The notes: generated by a model from the letters alone, not told the origin. A stretch of DNA of 64,000 nt from Bacteroidota bacterium (GCA_038746285.1 JBCDKT010000001.1:59757-123756), one strand, 5' to 3'; positions 15,925-24,546 are shown, numbered from the stretch's first letter. Program-made: numbers and translations.

Positions 15925-18195
15925 ATGAACCGCTTGTTCCTTCTTGCGGCGCTACTCGTCGCGGTGCCCTCTGCCCTCGGGCAGACCTTCACGCTCGAAG
16001 AGACGATCCCCATCGAGACGGCCTCCGAGATCCAGTACGTCGACCTCGACGGGACCGGCAACCTCAGCCTCGCGATTGCCAGCAACGGCAACATCTTCGG
16101 CAGCGAAGTCGGCAACCTCTCGTTCCTCCTCTACCAGGACGGGCAGACCGGGGCCGACACCTACTCCGACCCGATCACCGCGCTCGACGGCGTCTACGGG
16201 TTCGTCGGCGGGCTTGAGGTGGCCGACCTCAACGGCGACTTTCTGCTCGACGCCGTCGTGGCTGGTATCCGCACTGGGGCGGCTGGCTTCATCCCCGACG
16301 TGACAGTCTTCCTCAACCAGGGCTTCCCGTTCGCGCCCTTCCTGGAGGCCGACACGCTCGCCTCCGGCCTGCGCGACGCTCGCATCGTCCTGATCGGCGA
16401 CGTCACGGGCGACGCTACCCCGGACATCATCGCGGCCTTCACCGACCCGTCCAATATTGGTCAGCTCGTCTACTACCCCGGGGACGGGACGGGCAGCTTC
16501 GGGGCCGAGGTCAACATCGCCGACCCGAACCGGGCGCGCGACGTGCGCGGCGGCGAGCTCGCTGACCTCGACGCCGACGGCGACCTCGACCTCGTCGTCG
16601 CCTCGACGACGGGGCAGGAGGTCCTGGCCTTCCTCAACGACGGCACCGGCAGCTTCGGCCAGCCCGTCGTGCTCGACGGCTCGATCGCGCAGGCGCAGAG
16701 CGTGGACGTGGGCGACCTCGACGGCGACGGCAACCTCGACGTGGCCGCCGCCGGCCAGAGCTCGGCGCTGCTGACCTACTACCTCGGCGACGGCACCGGC
16801 GGCTTCGGCCCGCGCGTCACGCTCGACGCAGCCGCGACCGGCATCAACAAGGTCACGCTCGCCGACGCCGACCAGGACGGCGACGTGGACGTGTTCACCT
16901 CGCTGGCGTTCTCCGGTGCCCAGTTCCAGCGCTACACCAACTTCGGCGGAGCCCTCTTCAGCGCGCCGTCCCAGATCGCAACCGGTGCCACGCCCCGCGA
17001 CATCGCGCTCGGCGATGCCGACCAGGACGGCGACCTCGACATCACGACGGCCGACCTCGGCGGGACGGTCCAGTTCTTCCGCAACGACCAGACGCCGGCC
17101 ACGGTCTCCATCCCGTCGTCCGAGTTCTTCGGGGCCGACGGCCAGCCCGAGACGGGTGAGGGCTTCCGCGTCCTCGCCGCGCCCGTCGGCGGCCTGACGG
17201 TGGCCGACCTCGCCGAGATCAACGTCGTCGTCGGCGTCGAGGGCCAGTACCCGGGCTTCGGCGACTCGAACCTCGCCCTCGGCTTCGCCGGTCCGACGCC
17301 GAACGACCTCGTCCTGGCCGAGCGCGAGACGCAGCCAGTCCAGCTCGGCCGCGGCTTCCGCTGGGAGTGGCCTGACCGCAACATCACCATCCCGCCCAAC
17401 GCCCTCGGCGGTGGCACGAGCCAGGCCTTCGAGAACGCGGGCGTTGACCTGACGGCGACGGGCACGGCGCTCGTGGCCGACCACACGGTCGCCTTCCCGG
17501 AGCGGACCTCGACCGGCAACCGGGCCTTCTACCTGCTCGGCAACCCGTTCGCCGAGGACTTCCGGGTCGAGCCCGGTGTGACGCTCACGCTCGACGCCGG
17601 CGGCGGCACGCTGTCCTCGACCTTCTTCCGCTTCGACCCGGCCGCGGGCGGCGGGCAGGGCCGGTTCGTCCCGTTCAGCACGGCCGACGGCAACGCGGCC
17701 GATGACATCGTCTCGGCCTGGCAGGGCTTCGTCGCCCAGGTCACCGGCGGCACGTCGGCCCCGACGTTCACCTACGCCGTGAGCGGGCAGACGACCGGCG
17801 GCTCCTTCGTCGGCCGTCCGCTGGCAACCGGCGGGAGCCTGGTCGAAGCCAGCCTGCTCACCGGCTCGGAGGTGGACTGGACGCTGCTCGAAGCCTCGGC
17901 TCCGGCTCCGCTGGCCGCGTCGGCGGCCGAGACCCAGCCCGCCCTCAGCACCGTCGGGCCGAACCCGACGCGCGGCACGACCTCGGTCACGCTGACGCTG
18001 GACGAGACGCAGCCCGTCGTGGTCCGCGTCGTGGACCTGCTCGGGCGCGAAGTGGCCCGCGTGCTCGACGGGGAGGTCCAGGCGGGCGCGCACACGCTCC
18101 GCGTGCCGGCGGGCTCCTTCGCCGCAGGGACGTACCTCGTCGTCGTCGAGGGCCGCACGGTCCGCGAGACGCGCCGCTTCACCGTCGTCCGGTAG
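15925..18195 (+). CDS. Secreted FG-GAP/VCBS-repeat protein with Por-system sorting domain, second copy
   Basis: 756 residues. Signal peptide to about residue 20 (SALGQ). At least seven FG-GAP-type repeats (DLNGDFLLDAV, DVTGDATPDII, DLDADGDLDLV, DLDGDGNLDVA, DADQDGDVDVF, DADQDGDLDIT) cover about 25-385. A middle beta-rich region (about 390-660) is absent from the shorter paralogue at 1281. The last 75 residues (TVGPNPTRG, VVDLLGREVARVL, FAAGTYLVVVEG) are a type A Por sorting domain. The N-terminal halves align with the 1281 protein (both contain NQGFPF or NKGFPF and YYPGDG). It is probably displayed on the surface under iron control; ligand unknown. Confidence 0.85.
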   Translation: MNRLFLLAALLVAVPSALGQTFTLEETIPIETASEIQYVDLDGTGNLSLAIASNGNIFGSEVGNLSFLLYQDGQTGADTYSDPITALDGVYGFVGGLEVADLNGDFLLDAVVAGIRTGAAGFIPDVTVFLNQGFPFAPFLEADTLASGLRDARIVLIGDVTGDATPDIIAAFTDPSNIGQLVYYPGDGTGSFGAEVNIADPNRARDVRGGELADLDADGDLDLVVASTTGQEVLAFLNDGTGSFGQPVVLDGSIAQAQSVDVGDLDGDGNLDVAAAGQSSALLTYYLGDGTGGFGPRVTLDAAATGINKVTLADADQDGDVDVFTSLAFSGAQFQRYTNFGGALFSAPSQIATGATPRDIALGDADQDGDLDITTADLGGTVQFFRNDQTPATVSIPSSEFFGADGQPETGEGFRVLAAPVGGLTVADLAEINVVVGVEGQYPGFGDSNLALGFAGPTPNDLVLAERETQPVQLGRGFRWEWPDRNITIPPNALGGGTSQAFENAGVDLTATGTALVADHTVAFPERTSTGNRAFYLLGNPFAEDFRVEPGVTLTLDAGGGTLSSTFFRFDPAAGGGQGRFVPFSTADGNAADDIVSAWQGFVAQVTGGTSAPTFTYAVSGQTTGGSFVGRPLATGGSLVEASLLTGSEVDWTLLEASAPAPLAASAAETQPALSTVGPNPTRGTTSVTLTLDETQPVVVRVVDLLGREVARVLDGEVQAGAHTLRVPAGSFAAGTYLVVVEGRTVRETRRFTVVR

Positions 18196-18216
18196 CGGCT
18201 AGTCCGTAGCATCTCC

Positions 18217-18263
18217 AACGGTCCCGAGGCGGCCGAGGGTGGCGGCTTCGGGACCGTTTGTAG
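18217..18263 (+). terminator. Probable terminator after the FG-GAP gene
   Basis: An 11-bp perfect stem, AACGGTCCCGA with TCGGGACCGTT (18217-18227 and 18248-18258), has a 20-nt GC-rich loop and is followed by TGTAGTT. Confidence 0.6.
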
Positions 18264-18301
18264 TTGAAACGTGAGGAGCGTGCGAAGGACGGCCGATGTG
18301 C

Positions 18302-18330
18302 TTGTGCGGAGCAAAAGACGTTTGTATAAT
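18302..18330 (+). promoter_or_regulatory. Sigma-70-like promoter of the haem receptor operon
   Basis: TTGTGC (18302-18307), a 17-bp spacer and TATAAT (18325-18330). The last T of the -10 box is the first base of operator copy 4, so a repressor there would block polymerase. Confidence 0.55.
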
Positions 18331-18346
18331 TTAGAATCTGTCTAAA
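18330..18346. promoter_or_regulatory. Putative iron-responsive operator, copy 4
   Basis: TTTAGA-ATCTG-TCTAAA, the most symmetric copy, ending 17 bp before the receptor ATG and overlapping the -10 box. Confidence 0.7.
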
Positions 18347-18363
18347 CAGAAGCGCTCAGAGCT

Positions 18364-20511
18364 ATGCGTGTGGTTGCAGCTTTCCTGCTCTTCGTACTTC
18401 TCGGCCCGGCAGCCGACGCCCAGCCCCTCGCCGAAACGGACACCACGATCGAGATGTCCTCGGTCGTCGTCACGGCGACGCGGACGCCGAAGGCGCTCGA
18501 AGACGTGGCCGTCCCGACGACCGTCATCCCGGCCGAGACGATCCAGCGCCAGGGCGCGGTGCGCCTGAGCGACGCGCTCGCGGCGGTCCCGGGCCTGCAC
18601 CTCTTCGACGACCACGGCACCGGCCTCCAGGTCCAGGGCTTCGCGCCGGACTACACGCTCATCCTGATCGACGGGCAGCCGGTGATCGGCCGGACGGCCG
18701 GGACGCTCAGCCTCAACCGGATCACCGTCCAGGGCGTCGAGCGGATCGAGCTCGTGCGCGGGCCGTCCTCGTCGCTCTACGGGAGCGAGGCGCTCGCGGG
18801 CGTGGTCAACATCATCACGGCCACCCCGGGCAAGGGCGTGGGCGGCAGCATGCAGGTGCGCGGCGGCTCCTTCGGCACGAGCGACCTCACGGCCAACCTC
18901 GAAGCCGGCTTCGACCGCGGCGGCGTGCGTCTCCTCTTCAACCGCTACGCTTCCGGCGGCTACGACCTCACGCCGAACTCGTTCGGGCAGACGGTCCCCT
19001 CGTTCGACGACTGGACGGCGGACCTCCGCGCCCGCGCCCGCCTCTCCGACCGCCTCAACCTCAGCCTCGGCGTCCGGGCGGCCGTTCAAGGCCAGGACGG
19101 CGGCTTCGCCCTCCTTGACGGCGAGGGCAACGAGGTCCGCTACGACGACAACGGGTGGCGCGGGGACTTCAGCATTCACCCCGAGGCGAACCTCCGGCTC
19201 AGCGACCGCTTCGGCCTGCGGGCGACGCTCTACGCGGCGCGCTACCGCACCGAGTCGGAGTCCGTCCGCCAGAGCGACGGCAGCCTCTACTTCCGCGGCG
19301 ACTTCGACCAGCGTCTCGCCCGTGCCGAGACGCAGTTCAACGCGGCCTGGAACGGGCAGCACCTCACCGTGGTCGGCGGTGGCCTGACCGACGAGCGGCT
19401 CGTGAGCGACCGCTACAACTTCAACGGCGACCAGCCGGTCGCACAGCACGCCTACGCCTTTGCGCAGCACGAGTGGATGCCCCTCCGCCTCTTCGAGGCC
19501 AGCGCGAGCGCCCGCCTCGATGCGCACACCGACTACGCTGCGCAGCTTTCGCCCAAGCTCGCTGTGCTCGTGCGTCCGGCCGAGGCCGTCCGACTCCGCG
19601 CCAGCGTCGGGAGCGGCTTCAAAGCCCCGGACTTCCGGCAGCTCTACCTCAACTTTACCAACCCCGTCGCAGGCTACTCCGTCTTCGGCTCGACGCTCCT
19701 CGAAGAGCGGGTGGCTGAGCTCGAAGCCGACGGCCAGATCACCGAGGTCTTCATCGACCCGAGCACGCTCGAAGCGATCAGGAGCGAGAGTTCTGTTGCC
19801 TACAATGTCGGCGCGACGGTCGAGCCCGCGCGGTGGCTCTCGGCGTCGGTCAACGCCTACAACAACGACATCACCAACCTGATCGAGACCCAGGTGGTGG
19901 CACGCAAGGCGAACGGCCAGTCGGTCTTCGGCTACTACAACGTCGCCGGGGCGTACACGCGCGGCCTCGAAGCGGAGATGACGGTCCGCCCGCTCGCCGC
20001 GCTCGGTGCCAGCGCCCGCAGCTCGCTTGACCTGGCCTTCGGCTACCAGTACCTCCAGGCCCGAGACCGCGACGTCCTCGAGGCCATCGAGGCCGGCACC
20101 ACGTTCGGGCGCGACCTCGACGGGCAGGAGTACCGCCTCACGGCCGGCGACTACGGCGGCCTCTTCGGGCGCTCGCCGCACTCGGTGACGCTCCAGACGA
20201 CCTACGCCCACGCCGACCTTGGCCTCGCGGCGAGCCTCCGGGGCCGCTGGCGCAGCCGCTACGGCTACCGTGACCAGGACGGCAACGGTATCGTCAACCG
20301 CGACGACGAGTATGTCCCCGGCTACGCCATCGTCGACGCGACGGTGACGAAGTCCTTCCCGGTGCCCGGCGGCACCGAGGCCGAGGTCCAGCTCGGCGCG
20401 GACAACCTCTTTGGCCTAACGCGGACCCTCCGCGAGGGCAACGACACGAGCGTCCTCGTGCCGTCGCTCCCCGGCCGCCGGCTCTACGCTTCCGTCCGGT
20501 TCTCGTTCTAG
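18364..20511 (+). CDS. hmuR: TonB-dependent haem receptor (HmuR-like)
   Basis: 715 residues. Short signal peptide (to about residue 20). There is no CarboxypepD_reg domain; the plug starts at once (VVVTATRTPKALEDVAVPTTVI, then IELVRGPSSSLYGSEALAGVVNIIT). The barrel contains SVGSGFKAPDFRQLYLNFTNP, matching the FRAP-type motif region of haem receptors, and ends RLYASVRFSF. The next genes are a HmuY-type lipoprotein and haem ABC transport genes, so haem import is the likely role; the substrate is inferred from neighbours. It is controlled by the promoter and operator at 18302-18346. Confidence 0.8.
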   Translation: MRVVAAFLLFVLLGPAADAQPLAETDTTIEMSSVVVTATRTPKALEDVAVPTTVIPAETIQRQGAVRLSDALAAVPGLHLFDDHGTGLQVQGFAPDYTLILIDGQPVIGRTAGTLSLNRITVQGVERIELVRGPSSSLYGSEALAGVVNIITATPGKGVGGSMQVRGGSFGTSDLTANLEAGFDRGGVRLLFNRYASGGYDLTPNSFGQTVPSFDDWTADLRARARLSDRLNLSLGVRAAVQGQDGGFALLDGEGNEVRYDDNGWRGDFSIHPEANLRLSDRFGLRATLYAARYRTESESVRQSDGSLYFRGDFDQRLARAETQFNAAWNGQHLTVVGGGLTDERLVSDRYNFNGDQPVAQHAYAFAQHEWMPLRLFEASASARLDAHTDYAAQLSPKLAVLVRPAEAVRLRASVGSGFKAPDFRQLYLNFTNPVAGYSVFGSTLLEERVAELEADGQITEVFIDPSTLEAIRSESSVAYNVGATVEPARWLSASVNAYNNDITNLIETQVVARKANGQSVFGYYNVAGAYTRGLEAEMTVRPLAALGASARSSLDLAFGYQYLQARDRDVLEAIEAGTTFGRDLDGQEYRLTAGDYGGLFGRSPHSVTLQTTYAHADLGLAASLRGRWRSRYGYRDQDGNGIVNRDDEYVPGYAIVDATVTKSFPVPGGTEAEVQLGADNLFGLTRTLREGNDTSVLVPSLPGRRLYASVRFSF

Positions 20512-20544
20512 ACCGCAGTACCCTTCCACACAGCCTCAACTGCT

Positions 20545-21312
20545 ATGCGAATCCCTCTGCCCCGCCTTCTGGCTTCGTTCTGCTTCTGCGCGCTCCTCAC
20601 GCTCGCGGCCTGCGACAGCGCCGACCCGATGAATGACCCGGGACCCGACGACCCGGGGCCAATCGATCCCCCGCCGCCGCCGCCGCCGCCGGACGATGAC
20701 CCCGTTCCCGTCCCGCTGCCCGTCGTCACCGTCAGCGACGTGGCGGCCGACCCCGCGATGGGCGGGGGCGGACCAGGCTCCGGCACGGGCCGCTTCACGC
20801 TCTACGACCTCGACGAGAACGAGGTGGTCCTGTCCTGGGCCGAGGAGGACCAGGCCGTCCGAGACGCCGCCATCAACTCGCCCACCTGGGACATCGGCTT
20901 CCAGAGCACCACGATCATCTTCAACGGCGGCGACAGCGGCCCCGGCATGGGGACGGCGCAGGTCCTTGAAGACCTCTTCGCCGACGTGACCGAGGCACCC
21001 GCTAACGGCTACGCCGCCGACGGGGCCAACGCCGACTGCTCGACCGGCTTTGCCGTCTGCACCGGCTCCGACAACGGCTGGTACAACTACAACTTCATGA
21101 CCAACATCGTCTCGCCGCTCCCCGGACGGACGATCGTCATGACGACCGGCGAGGGCGACTACGCGAAGGTGCGCGTGATGAGCTACTACCAGGGGGCCCC
21201 GACCGACCCCGACCCGTTCTCCGACCCGAGCCGGTACTACACGTTCGAGTACGTCCTGCAGCCCGACGGCTCGCGCAACCTCGAAACGACGATCCCGGAC
21301 GACGAAGGCTAA
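20545..21312 (+). CDS. hmuY: HmuY-family haem-binding lipoprotein
   Basis: 255 residues. Lipobox LTLAACD (Cys at about 23), then an acidic proline-rich linker with eight consecutive prolines. The HmuY domain follows, recognised by TWDIGFQSTTIIFNGG, NGWYNYNFMTNIVSPLPGR, YAKVRVMSYYQGAP and RYYTFEYVLQPDGS. HmuY proteins bind haem at the surface and pass it to HmuR. There is no histidine anywhere in this protein, although P. gingivalis HmuY uses two. Methionines are present at the GPGMGT and NFMTNI positions and may coordinate haem, as in some periodontal homologues. It lies 33 bp after hmuR, clearly in the same operon. Confidence 0.88.
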   Translation: MRIPLPRLLASFCFCALLTLAACDSADPMNDPGPDDPGPIDPPPPPPPPDDDPVPVPLPVVTVSDVAADPAMGGGGPGSGTGRFTLYDLDENEVVLSWAEEDQAVRDAAINSPTWDIGFQSTTIIFNGGDSGPGMGTAQVLEDLFADVTEAPANGYAADGANADCSTGFAVCTGSDNGWYNYNFMTNIVSPLPGRTIVMTTGEGDYAKVRVMSYYQGAPTDPDPFSDPSRYYTFEYVLQPDGSRNLETTIPDDEG

Positions 21313-21344
21313 ACCGCCTGCCGCGCCCGTCCAGCCCCAGCTCC

Positions 21345-21713
21345 ATGCCCACCCCGTCCGCCTCCGCCCTCGCCGACCCCGTACTCGCACGCTGCACCGC
21401 CGGATACGTGCGACGCTGTCCGTGCTGCTCGGGGTTCGAGCTGCGCTTCGACGGCACGACGATCACGCTCTCCGCTGCGCAGCTTCGCCAGCTGAGGTCC
21501 ACGCTTAGTGCGGTCTGCAGCGAAGCCGGGCGGCCGGGCGCGTGCTGGGGCTGGACGCTGCGCGTCCGAACGTCGTCGCAGCAGGCCTCCTTCCTGCTGT
21601 GGACCGCCGAAGCCGAAGCATTGGGCGTCCTCCTCGACGAGGCGCTGGCGACGCTGGACCTGGACACCCTACTCGTCGACGTGCTCGGGCCGCGCCCGCC
21701 GGCCGTCTCGTGA
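21345..21713 (+). CDS. Small Cys-rich protein, paralogue of the one at 5110
   Basis: 122 residues, cytosolic by appearance. RRCPCCSGFELRFDGTTI near residue 25 gives a CxCC cluster, followed by a helical region and an acidic C-terminal helix. It has the same plan and similar size to the 5110 protein, and likewise closes a surface iron-uptake gene group. A metal-binding or regulatory role is possible; the family is not recognised with certainty. ATG 21345 follows hmuY by 32 bp. Confidence 0.7.
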   Translation: MPTPSASALADPVLARCTAGYVRRCPCCSGFELRFDGTTITLSAAQLRQLRSTLSAVCSEAGRPGACWGWTLRVRTSSQQASFLLWTAEAEALGVLLDEALATLDLDTLLVDVLGPRPPAVS

Positions 21714-22089
21714 TCGGGGCCCGCCCCTCACCGGCCGTACCCATGCACGCGTCCTCTTTCACAAATCTCGCTTCCTCAGTGCAGCCCTGACCCCCTCGGC
21801 ACCTTCGGTTCCGAGGAGCGGCACAGGCGGTGCTGAGCACAGAAACCCGGCCGGCTGGCCCACACAAGGCGTGGTGGGACGCCCGTGGGCCCGTCGCCGG
21901 GGTTATACTTAGGCTCATCCGGGCAGACTTGACCAGCAAAGCCTGAGCGAACGGGCGCGAAGCAAGGCGCGCGAGCAGCCAGGCGCAGCCCAACGGGCGT
22001 CGCGGATGGACCACCAGCCGGCCCAGCGCCGGCGAACGCGTGACCGCTCGGCGGGTCACGGCCGTCGAACAGACCAGCACCGTACCGCT
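21714..22089. other. Intergenic region between the hmuRY group and hmuT
   Basis: 376 bp with no convincing gene. It contains the hairpin at 21794-21816 and no copy of the TTTAGA-N5-TCTAAA operator. I looked for a cobalamin riboswitch, because BtuF-like proteins resemble HmuT, and found no B12 box. The in-frame ATG at 22006 upstream of hmuT would add 28 basic residues before the lipoprotein signal and is not credible. Confidence 0.5.
21794..21816. terminator. Hairpin after the small Cys-rich gene, possible terminator
   Basis: CCTCGG pairs with CCGAGG, and inside that ACC pairs with GGT around TTC, with one C/T mismatch. No T run follows, so this is tentative. Confidence 0.35.
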
Positions 22090-23031
22090 ATGACTTGGCA
22101 TCGCATCGTCCCCAGCCTCGCTCTCGCCGCCATCCTCGCCGGGTGCGCGGGCGACCCGGCACCCACGCCCGCACCTGGGGCAGAGCCGGCCTCGGTCGTC
22201 GGCACGGACGGGGTCGAACTCGCCGATGCGGACCCGACGCGGATCGTCACGCTCGGCGGGCCGGTGACGGAGATCGTCTACGCCCTCGGCCTGGGCGACC
22301 GGGTGGTGGGGACCGACGCGTCGAGCCTGCACCCGGACGAGGTCATGGAGAAGCCGCGGCTGAGCTACTTCCGCCGCATTTCGGCCGAGGGCGTGCTGTC
22401 GCTCGACCCGACGCTCATCATTGCCCTCGACGGGATGGGGCCGCCGCCGGTCGTCGACCAGCTTCGGACGGCCGGGGTGCCGGTCCTGCTCGTCCCCGAG
22501 ACCGAGGCGATTGAGGAGGCCGAGAACCGCATCGAGACGCTCGGCGCGGCCCTCGACCGGCGCGCCGGGGCCGACTCGCTCGTTGCCCAGATGCAGGCCG
22601 ACCTCGCTGAGGCCGCCGCGATGCGCCCGGAGCAGGCTCCGAAGGCGCTCTTCGTCTACGCGCGCGGAGCCGGCGTGGTCAACGTCTCCGGCAGTGGCAC
22701 GGCGGCCGACCTCGTCATGCGCCTCGCCGGTGCGGAGAACGCCGTCACCGAGTTCGACGGGTTCCAGCCACTCACGGCCGAAGCGGCGGCCGAGGCGGCC
22801 CCCGATGTCGTCGTGATTCCGGCGCGGGGGCTCGAGAGCCTCGGCGGGGCCGACGGCCTCTTCCGGCAGCCCGGCCTCGCCCAGACGCCCGCGGGCCAGA
22901 ACCGCCGCGTGATCGCCATCGACGACGCGCTGCTGCTCGGGCTTGGGCCGCGCGTCGGCGAGGGCATCAAGCGTCTTGCCGGAGCACTCGCCGAGGTCTC
23001 GGCACCGCCCGCCGTCACGGCGCAGCGATGA
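22090..23031 (+). CDS. hmuT: Haem ABC transporter substrate-binding lipoprotein
   Basis: 313 residues. Lipobox AILAGCAG (Cys at about 19) anchors it in the periplasm. The fold is that of cluster A-II binding proteins: TRIVTLGGPVTEIVYALGLGDRVVGTD, then a long helix, then VYARGAGVVNVSGSGTAADLVMR, whose ARGxG...GxGTAAD wording is typical of haem-binding HmuT/HutB rather than BtuF. It would hand haem to HmuU. ATG 22090 starts the lipoprotein signal. Its stop overlaps the hmuU start (ATGA), which indicates translational coupling. Confidence 0.88.
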   Translation: MTWHRIVPSLALAAILAGCAGDPAPTPAPGAEPASVVGTDGVELADADPTRIVTLGGPVTEIVYALGLGDRVVGTDASSLHPDEVMEKPRLSYFRRISAEGVLSLDPTLIIALDGMGPPPVVDQLRTAGVPVLLVPETEAIEEAENRIETLGAALDRRAGADSLVAQMQADLAEAAAMRPEQAPKALFVYARGAGVVNVSGSGTAADLVMRLAGAENAVTEFDGFQPLTAEAAAEAAPDVVVIPARGLESLGGADGLFRQPGLAQTPAGQNRRVIAIDDALLLGLGPRVGEGIKRLAGALAEVSAPPAVTAQR

Positions 23032-24149
23032 GTGCCTCGCTCTCGGTCCTGCTTGACGGTGCCCGAGCCAGCGATGCGACGACGCCCCCGGCCGCTGCGG
23101 TGCCGTCGGCCGACCCCCGCGCGCGCCTCGTGCTGGGCAGCCTCGGCCTGGCCCTGGCCGGGGCGATGCTCTTCTCGGTCGGCGTCGGGGCGGTGGCCAT
23201 TGAGCCGACACAGGTGATTGCGATCCTCGCGGCGAGCGTGGGGCTAGAGACGCCCTGGGCCTACGAGGCGCAGCAGGCGCTCGTACTGACCGGCATCCGC
23301 CTGCCGCGCGTGCTGCTCGGTGCGCTCGTCGGGGCCGCGCTCTCGGTGAGCGGGGCGCTCATGCAGGGCCTCTTCCGCAACCCCCTCGCCGACCCCTCGC
23401 TCATCGGCGTCTCGAGCGGTGCGGCCCTCGGCGCGGCGACCATGATCGTGCTCGGCGGGACGCTCCTCGGCGGCGTGCTCCTCGGCGCGCTCGGCATCGC
23501 CGTGGCGGCCTTCGGGGGCGGGCTCGTGGTGACCGTGATCGTCTACCGGATTGCGACGCGCGGACGGCGGACCTCGGTGGCGACGATGCTGCTGGCGGGG
23601 ATCGCCCTCAACGCGCTCTGCGGCGCGGGCACCGGCGCGCTGGTGCTGCTCTCCAACGACGGGCAGCTCCGCGACCTCACCTTCTGGACGCTCGGCAGCC
23701 TCGGCGGGGCGACGTGGGGGACGCTCGCCGTCGTCGCGCCGCTGGCGGGGATCGCGCTCGCGGCGACGCCGCGCCTCGCGCGGGCACTCAACGCGCTCCT
23801 CCTCGGCGAGTCCGAGGCCCGCCACCTCGGCATCAACACCGAGCGTGTGAAGCGGACCGTGATCGCGCTCTCGGCGCTCGCCGTGGGGGCCGTCACCGCC
23901 GTGAGCGGGCTGATCGGGTTCGTGGGCCTCGTCGTGCCTCACCTGATCCGCCTCGCCTTCGGGCCGGACCACCGGCTGCTGCTCCCAGCCTCCGCGCTCC
24001 TCGGCGCGACCCTGCTCGTGGCGACGGACCTTTTTGCTCGTATCCTTATCGCGCCGGCCGAGATTCCGATCGGCATCCTCACGGCGCTCGGCGGCGCCCC
24101 GTTCTTCCTCGCCCTTCTCCTGCGCGGCCAGCGCCGCAGCGCTCTCTGA
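23028..24149 (+). CDS. hmuU: Haem ABC transporter permease (FecCD family)
   Basis: 373 residues with about ten membrane helices. The FecCD hallmark stretch is present (RLPRVLLGALVGAALSVSG, LMQGLFRNPLADPSLIGVSSGA), as are the ATPase-contacting loop near GESEARHLGIN and the C-terminal GLIGFVGLVVPHLIRL. Forms the homodimeric inner-membrane channel for haem with HmuT and HmuV. Overlaps hmuT by four bases. Confidence 0.92.
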   Translation: MSASLSVLLDGARASDATTPPAAAVPSADPRARLVLGSLGLALAGAMLFSVGVGAVAIEPTQVIAILAASVGLETPWAYEAQQALVLTGIRLPRVLLGALVGAALSVSGALMQGLFRNPLADPSLIGVSSGAALGAATMIVLGGTLLGGVLLGALGIAVAAFGGGLVVTVIVYRIATRGRRTSVATMLLAGIALNALCGAGTGALVLLSNDGQLRDLTFWTLGSLGGATWGTLAVVAPLAGIALAATPRLARALNALLLGESEARHLGINTERVKRTVIALSALAVGAVTAVSGLIGFVGLVVPHLIRLAFGPDHRLLLPASALLGATLLVATDLFARILIAPAEIPIGILTALGGAPFFLALLLRGQRRSAL

Positions 24150-24160
24150 CCTCTCTCCGC

Positions 24161-24529
24161 ATGGACATCTACCGCACCACCATCACCGTTGCCTCGATCC
24201 TCATCCTCACGGGCGTCGCGGCCTACGTCGGCTCCGGCACGAACAGCGTCACGGCGCTGATCCCGTCCTTCCTGGGCCTGGCGATTGCCGGGCTGTGGGC
24301 GCTCGCGCGGGCCAAGCCGGACCTCGGCAAGCACGCCATGCACGGCGTCGCAGTCGTGGCACTCCTCGGGGCGCTCGGCAGCCTCGGGCGCGTCGTGCCG
24401 GCGCTCCTCGGCGGCGACATTGCCCTCCCGGTCGCGTTCGCGGCGCAGCTCGTGACGACGGTGCTGTGCGTGTGGCTGATCGTGGCGGCGGTCCGCCACT
24501 TCCGGGCCACGCGCCGCGCCTCCGTCTGA
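24161..24529 (+). CDS. Small membrane protein inside the hmu operon
   Basis: 122 residues, four predicted hydrophobic helices (about 7-25, 30-48, 60-78, 86-108) ending in a basic tail. It sits between the permease and ATPase genes, with gaps of 11 and 17 bp, so it is co-transcribed with them. I do not recognise it by name; it could be an accessory or stabilising subunit of the transporter. The hydrophobic pattern and operon spacing support a real gene. Confidence 0.75.
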   Translation: MDIYRTTITVASILILTGVAAYVGSGTNSVTALIPSFLGLAIAGLWALARAKPDLGKHAMHGVAVVALLGALGSLGRVVPALLGGDIALPVAFAAQLVTTVLCVWLIVAAVRHFRATRRASV

Positions 24530-24546
24530 GTCCACCGGTCGTTTCC

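Noticed and set aside
21714..22089. Cobalamin riboswitch upstream of the binding-protein gene
   Set aside because: No B12 box or the conserved core words; the binding protein matches haem-type HmuT better than BtuF.
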